Shown here one piece after another: positions 34,757 to 42,924 of a DNA stretch of 64,000 bases (its first letter is position 1; each line of letters starts with the position of its first letter). Both the position numbers and the translations under genes were made by a program. The notes below the pieces were generated by a model, which did no database searches, had not been told where the DNA came from, and worked only from the letters and a program-made list of their open reading frames with translations. The DNA comes from Candidatus Methanogaster sp. (GTDB taxonomy: Archaea > Halobacteriota > Methanosarcinia > Methanosarcinales > Methanogasteraceae): contig PQXF01000009.1 of the NCBI GenBank assembly GCA_003194445.1, positions 1 through 64,000 on the forward strand, given 5' to 3'.

Positions 34757-35556
34757 CCGTTGATCTTATGAGTTTGATGCCGCCTGCAATCGTTGTGCTT
34801 GGAGCACTCGGATTTGCGATGGCAGGGATGCTCGTCTGGGCGTCAAAGGCGTTCTATGTTCCGACTGATCCGCTTGTTGATGCACTGATCGAACTGATGC
34901 CCGGAGCAAACTGCGGAGCGTGCGGATATCCGGGATGTGCTGATGCTGCCGAGCATATTGTGGCAGGGGACGTCTCACCTGAGGTGTGTACTTCATGCGA
35001 TGCAGAGACGTTTGAACTGATCGGAGAACTGCTCGGAGTGGATATCAGCGCAGCAGAGCCCATGTATCCGGTCACGCTCTGTCAGGGTGGCACAAACTGC
35101 AAGGACAGATACGATTACATCGGCGCGGATACGTGCAGAGCCGCAATCCTGCTTTCGGGCACGAAGAAAGCCTGCTCATACGGATGCATCGGTCTTGGCG
35201 ACTGTGTGCGGGCGTGCATGTTTGATGCGATCGAGATTGCGGATAACGGACTTCCGAGAATCAAGAAGTATAACTGCAAGGGCTGCGGCGCGTGTGTGAC
35301 TGCTTGCCCGCAGGATGTGCTCCTCGTAACAAAGGAACACGGTCCGGTCTACGTGGTCTGTGCATCGCATGACAAGCCAAAGTATGTCAAAGAGATATGC
35401 GAGTTCGGATGCATAGGGTGCGGGATATGCAAGAAGAACTGCCCTGAGGGTGCAATCAAGCTTGTCCAGAAGGTTGCCGTGATCGATCAGGAGAAGTGTA
35501 ACCAGTGCGGGACATGCATCGATGTCTGCCCGAGAAACGCAATCGTGAAGCTGTGA
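34753..35556 (+). CDS. rnfB: Rnf complex subunit B (ferredoxin-type, multiple Fe-S clusters)
   Basis: A 267-residue protein with an N-terminal helix, then a 4-Cys Fe-S domain (MPGANCGACGYPGCADAA ... CTSC). A region with C-Q-G-G-T-N-C and C-S-Y-G-C-I-G-L-G-D-C follows, then two ferredoxin repeats (CKGCGACVTACPQDV; CIGCGICKKNCPEGAI; CNQCGTCIDVCPRNAI). It probably accepts electrons from ferredoxin. The last ~215 bp recur three times downstream. Confidence 0.95.
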   Translation: MTVDLMSLMPPAIVVLGALGFAMAGMLVWASKAFYVPTDPLVDALIELMPGANCGACGYPGCADAAEHIVAGDVSPEVCTSCDAETFELIGELLGVDISAAEPMYPVTLCQGGTNCKDRYDYIGADTCRAAILLSGTKKACSYGCIGLGDCVRACMFDAIEIADNGLPRIKKYNCKGCGACVTACPQDVLLVTKEHGPVYVVCASHDKPKYVKEICEFGCIGCGICKKNCPEGAIKLVQKVAVIDQEKCNQCGTCIDVCPRNAIVKL

Positions 35557-35570
35557 TCTTTTATCAGTAC

Positions 35571-35614
35571 AACCACGGGATTTCCATATAAATCTCGTGG
35601 TTCTATAATTTTTT
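35571..35614 (+). terminator. Hairpin terminator after rnfB
   Basis: The arms AACCACGGGATT (35571-35582) and AATCTCGTGGTT (35591-35602) pair over 11-12 positions, with a T-rich tail (ataattttttag). The AT-rich stem could also serve the convergent HEPN gene ending at 35617. Confidence 0.8.
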
Positions 35615-35616
35615 AG

Positions 35617-36150
35617 TTATGTTAATTTTGAAGACAGGTAATTGATAAATTGATGAGCCAAACGATAAAGATCATAAATCTCTTCGACAGTCTTTTCGAT
35701 GGGGAATACAGCAAAATTGCCATGTACCAGTTCATTCCGTAAATTTCCTATCTCTAAAAAAGCCCGGATAGATTTTTCCAATTCTGAATTGTCTTTAACA
35801 TCCTCACTGGCTTGGTCCTTAAATCCGTCACCGAATAACGAAAAAAATCTATTAGCGTTCCTGGCGCTCCAATCAAAATAAGTATGATATTGCCGCTCCA
35901 CTGCTTTATTTTTCACAAAAGATATAATTATTAGATTATTACCAGAATTTTTCTCCACAAAACTTAATATTATATCCTTAATTTCATCTTCAAAATAACT
36001 TGCAGCCGAAAGCAGAAGAACCTTTTTAAGATTGTCATCCGCAACGATTTTTAAGGAGATCTCTTTGTTAGTCTCAAGATAATCAATCATCTCTTTAAAT
36101 TCTTTGTACCTCGTCCCAACAATATCCCCATTACTACCCATAACAATCAA
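35617..36150 (-). CDS. HEPN-family protein, partner of DUF262 protein
   Basis: This 177-residue protein has the HEPN motif LRNELVHGNFA (RNx3H) and preceding helices, which resemble the MAE_28990-type HEPN family. HEPN proteins are often RNases in defence or toxin-antitoxin systems. It is encoded 1 base downstream of the DUF262 gene, so translation is likely coupled. The region is AT-richer than the rnf genes, suggesting acquisition. It appears intact. Activity is inferred from the motif. Confidence 0.8.
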   Translation of the reverse strand: MIVMGSNGDIVGTRYKEFKEMIDYLETNKEISLKIVADDNLKKVLLLSAASYFEDEIKDIILSFVEKNSGNNLIIISFVKNKAVERQYHTYFDWSARNANRFFSLFGDGFKDQASEDVKDNSELEKSIRAFLEIGNLRNELVHGNFAVFPIEKTVEEIYDLYRLAHQFINYLSSKLT

Positions 36151-36151
36151 C

Positions 36152-37333
36152 CTAACGAGATAATATTATTTCTCGGGCTCTTCTCAATCTAGTCTCTACA
36201 TTCGTTTTACTTGATGTCTTTGATATAGTAGCGTTTTTGACATCTTCGTCATTCTTAAGTGTGTTTAATTGTTCTGTGGTTATGGAGGGGACATTAAGAG
36301 ACTTTTCATCATAAGATGCTCCACAAACCGCAGTGAAGACTGCTTCATAAATAGAGATGTTGATTCTGTTAGTTTTTCCTGTGAATGCTCGCTCATCTAA
36401 ATTTTGGCAGCTATTCAGGAACGAATCGAACAAATTTTCCAGATGCTTAACCTTTTGTTCTGAGAATGATTTTGCATCATTTGAAAATTTATTAAGAAAT
36501 TTTACCATCGATGGTTTGTAATTACCCCCATCTACTAACATCGCAAAACCTCGCAACAATATTTCAACATCCTTCATGTGGAGATCCGGTTCCGGACTAC
36601 CGATCAACCGTCTCCATCTTGTATCAAGATCAATCCGATATAGCATATCGTAAAAGTCAGAGTGATATAAACTTGTTCGTATTTCCTGCGGTGTTAGATT
36701 CATCCCTCCTGTGTTTAAGCGATTAAATATCTCATAAATTACAGAGTCGTCATCTGGCGGAGAGTTTTGTTTTATAATAATATTTCTTATCGTCCTCATT
36801 TCAAAAGTGTTTTTATACTCTCCGAGAGTCTCATAGTTCAATTTGTTCAATTTATTCTTCTTATCTGGCAATTTCTCTGGCAATTTGAGTTTGAAATTGC
36901 TGAAATAATCATCGTTGTGCAATATATCGTCAGGGATTCTACCCCTCTCGTCGAATATTCTTCTCAATTCATACCTTTTTTCTCTTTTAGGAAATCTCAT
37001 TTTTATAAAATAATAAATAGTCATTAACCGTTGTTGTCCATCAACCACTAAAAACTCATTTTTGGATTTTTCATATAGAAAAATCTGAGGTACGGGTATT
37101 CCAAATATTATCGATTCTATCAGTTTGGATGCCCTCGTCAGATCCCAGACGTAGTTCCTTTGAAAAACCGGAACTTTGAATATTTCAGATTCAATAAAAT
37201 CAAAAATGGTTTTAATATTGAAATCGTTTGGAAACGTCGTAATGTCATATTCTGTTAGAGAATCGTCTTCATCGGCGTCAGTCTCATCTTCGATTTCAAG
37301 CGAATTTTCATAGCTGCCATCCATATTTATCAC
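36152..37333 (-). CDS. DUF262 (ParB-like) protein
   Basis: A 393-residue protein with the DUF262 domain: VPVFQRNYVWDLTRASKLIESIIFGIPVPQIFLYEKS and FLVVDGQQRLMTIYYFIKM, with the conserved DGQQR box around residue 100. DUF262 belongs to the ParB/Srx fold and forms the N-half of the GmrSD modification-dependent nuclease. Here the second half (DUF1524/HNH) is absent and the partner is the HEPN protein. A GGTGAT ribosome site precedes the ATG. The AT-rich base composition contrasts with the neighbours. Confidence 0.85.
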   Translation of the reverse strand: MINMDGSYENSLEIEDETDADEDDSLTEYDITTFPNDFNIKTIFDFIESEIFKVPVFQRNYVWDLTRASKLIESIIFGIPVPQIFLYEKSKNEFLVVDGQQRLMTIYYFIKMRFPKREKRYELRRIFDERGRIPDDILHNDDYFSNFKLKLPEKLPDKKNKLNKLNYETLGEYKNTFEMRTIRNIIIKQNSPPDDDSVIYEIFNRLNTGGMNLTPQEIRTSLYHSDFYDMLYRIDLDTRWRRLIGSPEPDLHMKDVEILLRGFAMLVDGGNYKPSMVKFLNKFSNDAKSFSEQKVKHLENLFDSFLNSCQNLDERAFTGKTNRINISIYEAVFTAVCGASYDEKSLNVPSITTEQLNTLKNDEDVKNATISKTSSKTNVETRLRRAREIILSR

Positions 37334-37477
37334 CTTGTATCTATTTATTAACCATCACTATTATATGAACAGTACGTGATTACAGCTCATATCGTTTCAT
37401 GCAGTGTAATCAGTATCATCCATGACACTTAAATTTAACCAATCTCTATATTCCCGGTCACTGCCTGAAGGAACCTT

Positions 37478-37692
37478 GTCCGGTCTATGTGGTCTGTGCA
37501 TTGCACGATAAGGGCAAGTATGTCAAAGAGATATGCGAGTTCGGATGCATCAGATGCGGGATATGCAAGAAGAACTGCCCTGAAGGCGCAATCAAGCTTA
37601 TCCGGAAGGTTGCTGTGATCGATCAGGAGAAATGCAACCAGTGCGGGACCTGCATCGAGGTGTGCCCGAGGAACGCGATCGTGAAGCTGTGA
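37478..37692 (+). repeat. Partial copy of the rnfB 3' end (about 215 bp)
   Basis: Aligns with 35344-35556 by eye at roughly 88% identity, ending at the same TGA. It still encodes an open ferredoxin-like frame of 67 codons from 37489 (the strings CGICKKNCPEGAIKL and CNQCGTCIEVCPRNAIVKL are present). There is no obvious ribosome site or promoter, so it is likely a non-functional duplicate. It lies directly after the DUF262-HEPN cargo. Confidence 0.85.
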
Positions 37693-37714
37693 TGGACTCC
37701 CAATAGGAGTCCAT
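37692..37714. repeat. Perfect 9-bp stem-loop after the rnfB tail copy
   Basis: ATGGACTCC (37692-37700), loop CAATA, GGAGTCCAT (37706-37714). A second small hairpin (CTGCC/GGGCAG) follows. There is no T-tract, so it may be an old terminator or a repeat-associated structure. The following 37715-38016 contain no gene that I can support. Confidence 0.55.
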
Positions 37715-38046
37715 CGATGCCACTGCCTGCAAGGGCAGGGCATTAGCGGAGGTATATGTTCCCGAGCGGTTAGATTCAGGCAATGGTGAACGCAAAAGAC
37801 GGATCAACGCCGAGTTCGGAACAACGATCCTCCTGATCAGCCGCTATCTCGGGTTCGTGAGGGGAATTTCACAACCGCGAGATTACACGGTATTTGCGTC
37901 AATGCAAAACATATCGCCAAGGAGAGGGGCGGCGCAGCAATTACACGAGATCCTTTTCTGTGCCAGTCCCGAGACTTTGGGGGTGTTGCTCGATTAACTT
38001 TATGTGAGATGGGGGTGTGGCTATTAGCACTGCAAAGGTGATTGTT

Positions 38047-41000
38047 ATGAACCGAGACACCCAGACATTCCACTCAAATACTCTTTTACGACCGACTATC
38101 AGCGTGTGCACACTCCTGATGCTGATTATTGTCGCGGCAGGCGTGGCGGCGGCAGGCATGCCGCCTTTGCCGTACTTCAGTCAGTGCGACTCCCGATGGG
38201 AAAGCGACAAACTGGGCGGCGACGGTCCAACAATATGCAGTCAGGGCTGTGCGCTCACATCTGCCGCGATGGTGATGGTATACTATGGCGTGGACACCGA
38301 TCCGAAGCGGCTGAACAATGCAATTGGGCGTGGGGGCTATGACGCAGGCTATAATATCTACTGGTCTGCTGTCAGGAACGTTTGCCATGATGAGATCAAT
38401 CAGATCGAGTATTCTCCGGGAACGGTCAAGCCTTTTGACACGACTGTGCTGAACACTCACCTTGATGCAAAACATCCGGTCATCGTTAATGTGGGAGGTC
38501 ACTTTGTGGTGGTGACTGGCAGATCAGATGGGACGTACTACATCAATGACCCAATTTCAAGCGCCAAATCTACGTTGGACGATTATCCAAGCAGAGTCGG
38601 GATGCATATCTACACTGGCAATCCGCCGGACATAAACAAACCTCTCGTCGGCGACTGGAACGGCAATGGAACCGATACAACCGGCATCTACAATTACACG
38701 ACCGCAAATTTTTCGCTTGATAGCGGGTTAAACATCAGTTTCGGCATCTCTGGCGATATTCCGATCACAGGAGACTGGAACGGGGATGGATATGACACTA
38801 TCGGTGTCTTCCGTCCATCGACTGCTCAGTTCTTCCTTGATTATGATAACGATGGCGTTTCTGATATGAACGCAACGTTCGGAGTTATCGGCGATGTTCC
38901 GGTTGTTGGAGACTGGGACGGCGACGGGGATGATAACATCGGCGTATTTCGACCGAATCATTCTGATACCGGACTTACGATGTTCTTCCTTGATCTTGAC
39001 AACAGCGGTGGATCTGCGGATATGAGCGTGGCGTTTGGCGAGCCTGAGGATCTGCCTGTTATCGGGGACTGGGACGGCGACGGGGATGATAATATCGGGC
39101 TGTACCGCCCAGGCAGTACTACCGGCGTATTTTATCTGGATATCGATAACGATGGCGGGGCTGCTGATATCGTGACGCCTGGGTACGGGGATCTCGGAGA
39201 TATTCCGATTGCAGGAGACTGGGATGGTGATGGCGAGGATAATATCGGAGTTTATCGACCTGAGACCGGGGAGTTTTTCTTGAATGCTGAGATGCCGACT
39301 GATGTGGGATTAGTAGCAGAATGGCATTTTGATGAGGGTTCTGGCAACATTTTAAATGATAGTTCAGGAAATGGAAATGATGGGGTAATTTACGGCGCAA
39401 CATGGACAGCAGGGAAATCTGGTCACGCGTTGAGGTTCGATGGAAGCGGTGATTATGTAAACATACCAACCACATCTGATCTCAATCCTGTTGATGGCTC
39501 TTGGACCGTTGAAGCATGGATAAACATACCAACGCTCCCTCCTTCGGATTATACTTATCCTGTGATGGCGAAACATAATGGCGATATGGATAATGGATAT
39601 ACCCTACACATCTCTGGCACCACTAGAACTGTTAACTATATGGTTGACCATTATAAAGGTCCCGTTTACAAAGCTAACAGCATAATTTCAATAAATACAT
39701 GGTATCATGTTGCTGGCGTTTTGGATAGGACAACAAACACTTTAAAAATATTTGTAAACGGATCTCAAATGGATTCGACCTCAATATCAGGACTTGGGAC
39801 TATTAATCCGTCAAACCCACTCTGGATTGGTAGATACAATAGAGCAGCTCGTTCAAGGTATGAATACTTCAATGGCACAATAGACGAAGTTCGCATCTAC
39901 AACAGGGCATTAACCGCAGATGAAATAAAAGAACATTACGGGGAAATATCTACTTCCGATGGCTTTGATTATCCAGTCGGTGCACCATATATTACACAGG
40001 CAAATGATGGAGATGGTTGGTACAATGCACAAGATTTTCGAGTTAATAATCATTTAGGAGAAGATTGGAATGGAGAAGATGGTGGGGATACTGATTGTGG
40101 AGAGCCAGTGTATGCAGTTTCGGAGGGAACGATAGTTTATGCTGCCGATGCGGGATCCGGCTGGGGCAATGTTATGATTGTTCGCCATGAACTGCCTGAT
40201 GGAACACAGGTAGAATCTTTATATGCACATCTCCAAAGCATGAGTAAGACCCGTGGAACTGTTGAAAGAAGGGAACAAATAGGAACTATTGGAAAAGATG
40301 GCTGGCCATATTGCCATTTACATTTTGAAATGCGGTTTTCAAATTGTTCTTCATGGGGAAGTCCTGGACCGGGATATAGCACAGATGCGACGGGTTGGAT
40401 CGACCCTTCCGATTTTATTGATTTGCATCGCCCCCCTAACTTTCCTGTGGACTGGGCATATTCTGATTTGATTACAATTCAAGAGAATTCCGGCTCTGAT
40501 CTGACTGATTACCAGATTCGGGTCGAGTTGAACTCATCAAATTTTGATTTCTCGAAGACACAGTTAGATGGTGCGGATATCCGGTTTGCGAAACTGGATG
40601 GGACTTTGCTGAGTTACTGGATCGGGACGTGGAACTCGACTGGCGAGAGCGCGAAGGTCTGGGTCAAGGTGTCGAGTATTCCAGCGAGTGGTACTGCAAC
40701 GATCAGGATGTACTACGGAAATTCGGTCGCTACAAGCGAGAGTAACGGAATTGCGGCGTTTGAGTTCTTTGATGATTTTTCAACGTATACGCTGGCAAAC
40801 TACGATACTGAATGCAGTGGTATGAATCCCCCAATTGTATGCGGTTTTGATTGGGATAGTATTAATGAGCAGTTAATAGTTTCGTGTTTGGGCGGTGATT
40901 GTCCGAATTATGGAAATAGGTTTTATCCCAAAAATCTCAATTTGACAAATTCGGTTGCAAGCTGTGATTTTAAGATCGTAGAAGAATATGATCCTGATAC

Positions 41001-41595
41001 CTTCTTTGCGATTTTTTTGCGGTACCAAAACAGATCCGAAGGTTATGCAACACGATACTCCACTAAAAATTACGTTTCGCCCCTCATAGGTAGGCATACT
41101 GATGAAGGATTACTGGTCATAACCTCACCGGACCCAAATGCAAATGGAAAACTGTTTGATTGGACATATCGCACTCCTTTATCTGAGTATATTAATACAA
41201 ACACATGGTACAACATGGAGTTTGCAGTTTGGGACGATAATCTGAAACTCTCTTTGAATGGCATCGAAAAACTTTCTTGTATGGATGATGATATTACCAT
41301 AAATGGCGGCGTAGGATTTGAATTCCATGACAATGGGGGTCGAATTGATAACATCATTGTCCGCCAATACACAGCCCCCGAGCCGACCGTAGACCTGCTA
41401 CAGAAAGGCGACCTCAACTCTGACGGCAAACTCACCCCCGCAGACCCCGCGATCGCGCTTGCAATCGCAGCCGGCGGTTCCGCCTCGTGCGACCCGTCAA
41501 TGCTCGCCGCCGCCGATGTCAGTGGCGACAACCGCGTCACCTCGCTCGACGCACTGATGATCCTGCAGGCGGCGGCAGGAGCGACAGAACTATAA
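38047..41595 (+). CDS. Secreted multidomain protein: C39-like peptidase, β-propeller repeats, two LamG-like domains, M23 peptidase, DUF2341, dockerin
   Basis: About 1182 residues from ATG 38047, with AAGGTG 6 bases upstream; a GTG at 38017 is an alternative. A signal peptide (TISVCTLLMLIIVAAGVAAAG) leads to a C39_2-type domain: the Cys in CSQGCALTSAAMVMVYYG, His in GGHFVVVTG and Asp in INDP. Five to six GDWDGDGxDNIGVYRP repeats (about 200-420) follow, then a LamG domain (to ~635). An M23/LytM domain (~640-795) contains LGEDWNGEDGGD, AHLQ and CHLHFEM. DUF2341, a second lectin-like domain (~905-1115) and a type I dockerin (~1120-1182, GDLNSDGKLTP and ADVSGDNRVTS) complete it. M23 enzymes cut peptidoglycan bridges, which archaea lack. 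Confidence 0.9.
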   Translation: MNRDTQTFHSNTLLRPTISVCTLLMLIIVAAGVAAAGMPPLPYFSQCDSRWESDKLGGDGPTICSQGCALTSAAMVMVYYGVDTDPKRLNNAIGRGGYDAGYNIYWSAVRNVCHDEINQIEYSPGTVKPFDTTVLNTHLDAKHPVIVNVGGHFVVVTGRSDGTYYINDPISSAKSTLDDYPSRVGMHIYTGNPPDINKPLVGDWNGNGTDTTGIYNYTTANFSLDSGLNISFGISGDIPITGDWNGDGYDTIGVFRPSTAQFFLDYDNDGVSDMNATFGVIGDVPVVGDWDGDGDDNIGVFRPNHSDTGLTMFFLDLDNSGGSADMSVAFGEPEDLPVIGDWDGDGDDNIGLYRPGSTTGVFYLDIDNDGGAADIVTPGYGDLGDIPIAGDWDGDGEDNIGVYRPETGEFFLNAEMPTDVGLVAEWHFDEGSGNILNDSSGNGNDGVIYGATWTAGKSGHALRFDGSGDYVNIPTTSDLNPVDGSWTVEAWINIPTLPPSDYTYPVMAKHNGDMDNGYTLHISGTTRTVNYMVDHYKGPVYKANSIISINTWYHVAGVLDRTTNTLKIFVNGSQMDSTSISGLGTINPSNPLWIGRYNRAARSRYEYFNGTIDEVRIYNRALTADEIKEHYGEISTSDGFDYPVGAPYITQANDGDGWYNAQDFRVNNHLGEDWNGEDGGDTDCGEPVYAVSEGTIVYAADAGSGWGNVMIVRHELPDGTQVESLYAHLQSMSKTRGTVERREQIGTIGKDGWPYCHLHFEMRFSNCSSWGSPGPGYSTDATGWIDPSDFIDLHRPPNFPVDWAYSDLITIQENSGSDLTDYQIRVELNSSNFDFSKTQLDGADIRFAKLDGTLLSYWIGTWNSTGESAKVWVKVSSIPASGTATIRMYYGNSVATSESNGIAAFEFFDDFSTYTLANYDTECSGMNPPIVCGFDWDSINEQLIVSCLGGDCPNYGNRFYPKNLNLTNSVASCDFKIVEEYDPDTFFAIFLRYQNRSEGYATRYSTKNYVSPLIGRHTDEGLLVITSPDPNANGKLFDWTYRTPLSEYINTNTWYNMEFAVWDDNLKLSLNGIEKLSCMDDDITINGGVGFEFHDNGGRIDNIIVRQYTAPEPTVDLLQKGDLNSDGKLTPADPAIALAIAAGGSASCDPSMLAAADVSGDNRVTSLDALMILQAAAGATEL

Positions 41596-41631
41596 TCCGG
41601 AACTGTTCAATCCCACAAAAAGAGGCTTTCG

Positions 41632-41949
41632 ATGAAATTACTGGAGAATCTAAAGAAGTCGATATCCAGAAGTCGATATAACATCAGCCTGCACGCAAAA
41701 AACGAGATGAGCTTAAAAGAAGACGATATATCTGAGAAAGAATTGATTGAATCAATACTGGGCGGAGAGGTAATAGAGAACTACACAGACGACAAGCCAT
41801 TCCCAAGCTGCCTCGTATTCGGAAGGACTGATGAAGGCAGACCGATACATGTGGTCTGTGCGTACTCGAAGGAGGATGATGTGGCAATAATTATAACAAC
41901 TTATGAACCAGATGTGATTAGATGGATCGATTACAGAAGGAGGGTTTAA
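41632..41949 (+). CDS. DUF4258 protein, candidate toxin of a toxin-antitoxin pair
   Basis: The 105-residue protein includes RSRYNISLHAKNEMSLKEDDISEKELIESIL and PFPSCLVFGRTDEGRPIHVVCAYSKEDDVAIIITTYEPD, with the RelE-like order of DUF4258 proteins. It is followed without gap by a zinc-finger protein, the typical DUF4258/YgiT-type arrangement, which resembles MqsR/MqsA. It appears intact. RNase activity is family-based inference. Confidence 0.82.
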   Translation: MKLLENLKKSISRSRYNISLHAKNEMSLKEDDISEKELIESILGGEVIENYTDDKPFPSCLVFGRTDEGRPIHVVCAYSKEDDVAIIITTYEPDVIRWIDYRRRV

Positions 41950-42225
41950 ATGATCGTATCAAAATGCGCGATATGCGGCGGAAAAGTTGAAGAAAAAGAG
42001 GTCAGTGAGACGGTGAGGGTCGGAAATGACTTCGTTGTGGTGGAGAACGTCATAGCAGGTGTATGCGCTGGATGTGGGGAGCGATATTATCCGCCAGGAG
42101 TTGTTGATAGACTAAGAGATATCGAGATGCATGCAATGGATCGGGGGGCATTGAAGGGGCTGCATATAGTGGGGCATACATACAGGATAAACTATGGCGC
42201 CCCAATTCATGGCATTTCTGTTTGA
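41950..42225 (+). CDS. YgiT-type zinc-finger antitoxin
   Basis: The 91-residue protein has a two-knuckle zinc finger (CAICGGKVEEKE ... CAGCGERYYPPGVVDRL), the YgiT/MqsA N-terminal signature. It is immediately downstream of the DUF4258 gene and probably neutralises it or represses the pair. It lacks an obvious Xre HTH domain, as is common for short members. Confidence 0.85.
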   Translation: MIVSKCAICGGKVEEKEVSETVRVGNDFVVVENVIAGVCAGCGERYYPPGVVDRLRDIEMHAMDRGALKGLHIVGHTYRINYGAPIHGISV

Positions 42226-42284
42226 CCCCTCTGTGCGTGGCTTACCACTACGTTGCGACCTTAGCCACGACGACCAGATTACCT

Positions 42285-42434
42285 CCCAGACGCCGCGCTT
42301 GCAATCGCAGCCCGCGGTTCCGCTTCGTGCGATGCCGCACGCTCGCCGCCGCTGACGTGAGTGGCGACCACCGCGTCACCTCGCTCGACGCGCTCATGAT
42401 CCTGCAGGCGGCGGGTGGGAGAATAACGCTGTGA
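42285..42434 (+). repeat. Partial copy of the dockerin gene 3' end
   Basis: Matches 41443-41595 by eye at about 85% (shared runs such as cgcgcttgcaatcgcag and gtcacctcgctcgacgc). It contains DVSGDHRVTSLDALMILQ in one frame but is interrupted. It brackets the toxin-antitoxin pair together with the real 3' end. Confidence 0.8.
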
Positions 42435-42516
42435 CAACCCCACGCTTGCGAACAGACTCGTGCACTCGGACGATTGTGGCCGTAACAATCGCATCCGCCG
42501 TGGTATGCTTTGTGTG

Positions 42517-42768
42517 TGCGGGACCTGCATCGATGTCTGCCAGAGGAACGCGATCGTGAAGTTGTGAGTGGGTGTGTGCAATTGCTCACACCACGATCTC
42601 GTGCCGTACACCTGGCTCAGGGTTCTACTTGTGCACCTTCCATAAGACCTCTTCGCCGAACCTGTCGATCAACTGCAAGGTTCTCCGGAGCACGGTCTTT
42701 GGTCCGAGCACCGCGCCCGGGTCTCTCGGGATCGTCGATGTAATCGGTCTCCATCATGAACCTGCTCG
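42517..42768. repeat. Joined partial copies: rnfB tail then tatD tail
   Basis: 42517-42567 matches the last 50 bp of rnfB. Positions 42575-42768 match the end of the tatD-like gene at 47990-48184 (runs such as ctgcaaggttctccgg and tgtaatcggtctccatcatg). The order and orientation reproduce the convergent rnfB-tatD junction seen at 47889-48184. The remaining 42769-42924 contain no supportable gene; a short open stretch starting MNLLDELFGDLDPVTLRY at 42757 may be a residue of another gene. Confidence 0.8.
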
Positions 42769-42924
42769 ATGAGCTGTTCGGCGATCTCGACCCGGTAACG
42801 CTCCGTTATGTCACCAACTCGCTGAAATGGATCAATACCCGAGTTTCTCATCTTCCAGCTCTTATCGCTTAACAGAAATTCCTCTCTTCCGGATGCTCTG
42901 ACCTAATCACACGGTCCGGAAATC

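Noticed and set aside
37489-37692. A small ferredoxin gene of 67 codons
   Set aside because: It is a partial copy of the rnfB 3' end with no ribosome site, flanked by cargo; treated as a duplicated fragment.
42757-42873. A short frame starting MNLLDELFGDL, possible gene
   Set aside because: About 38 codons only, next to repeat copies and without a ribosome site; possibly a residue of an older gene.
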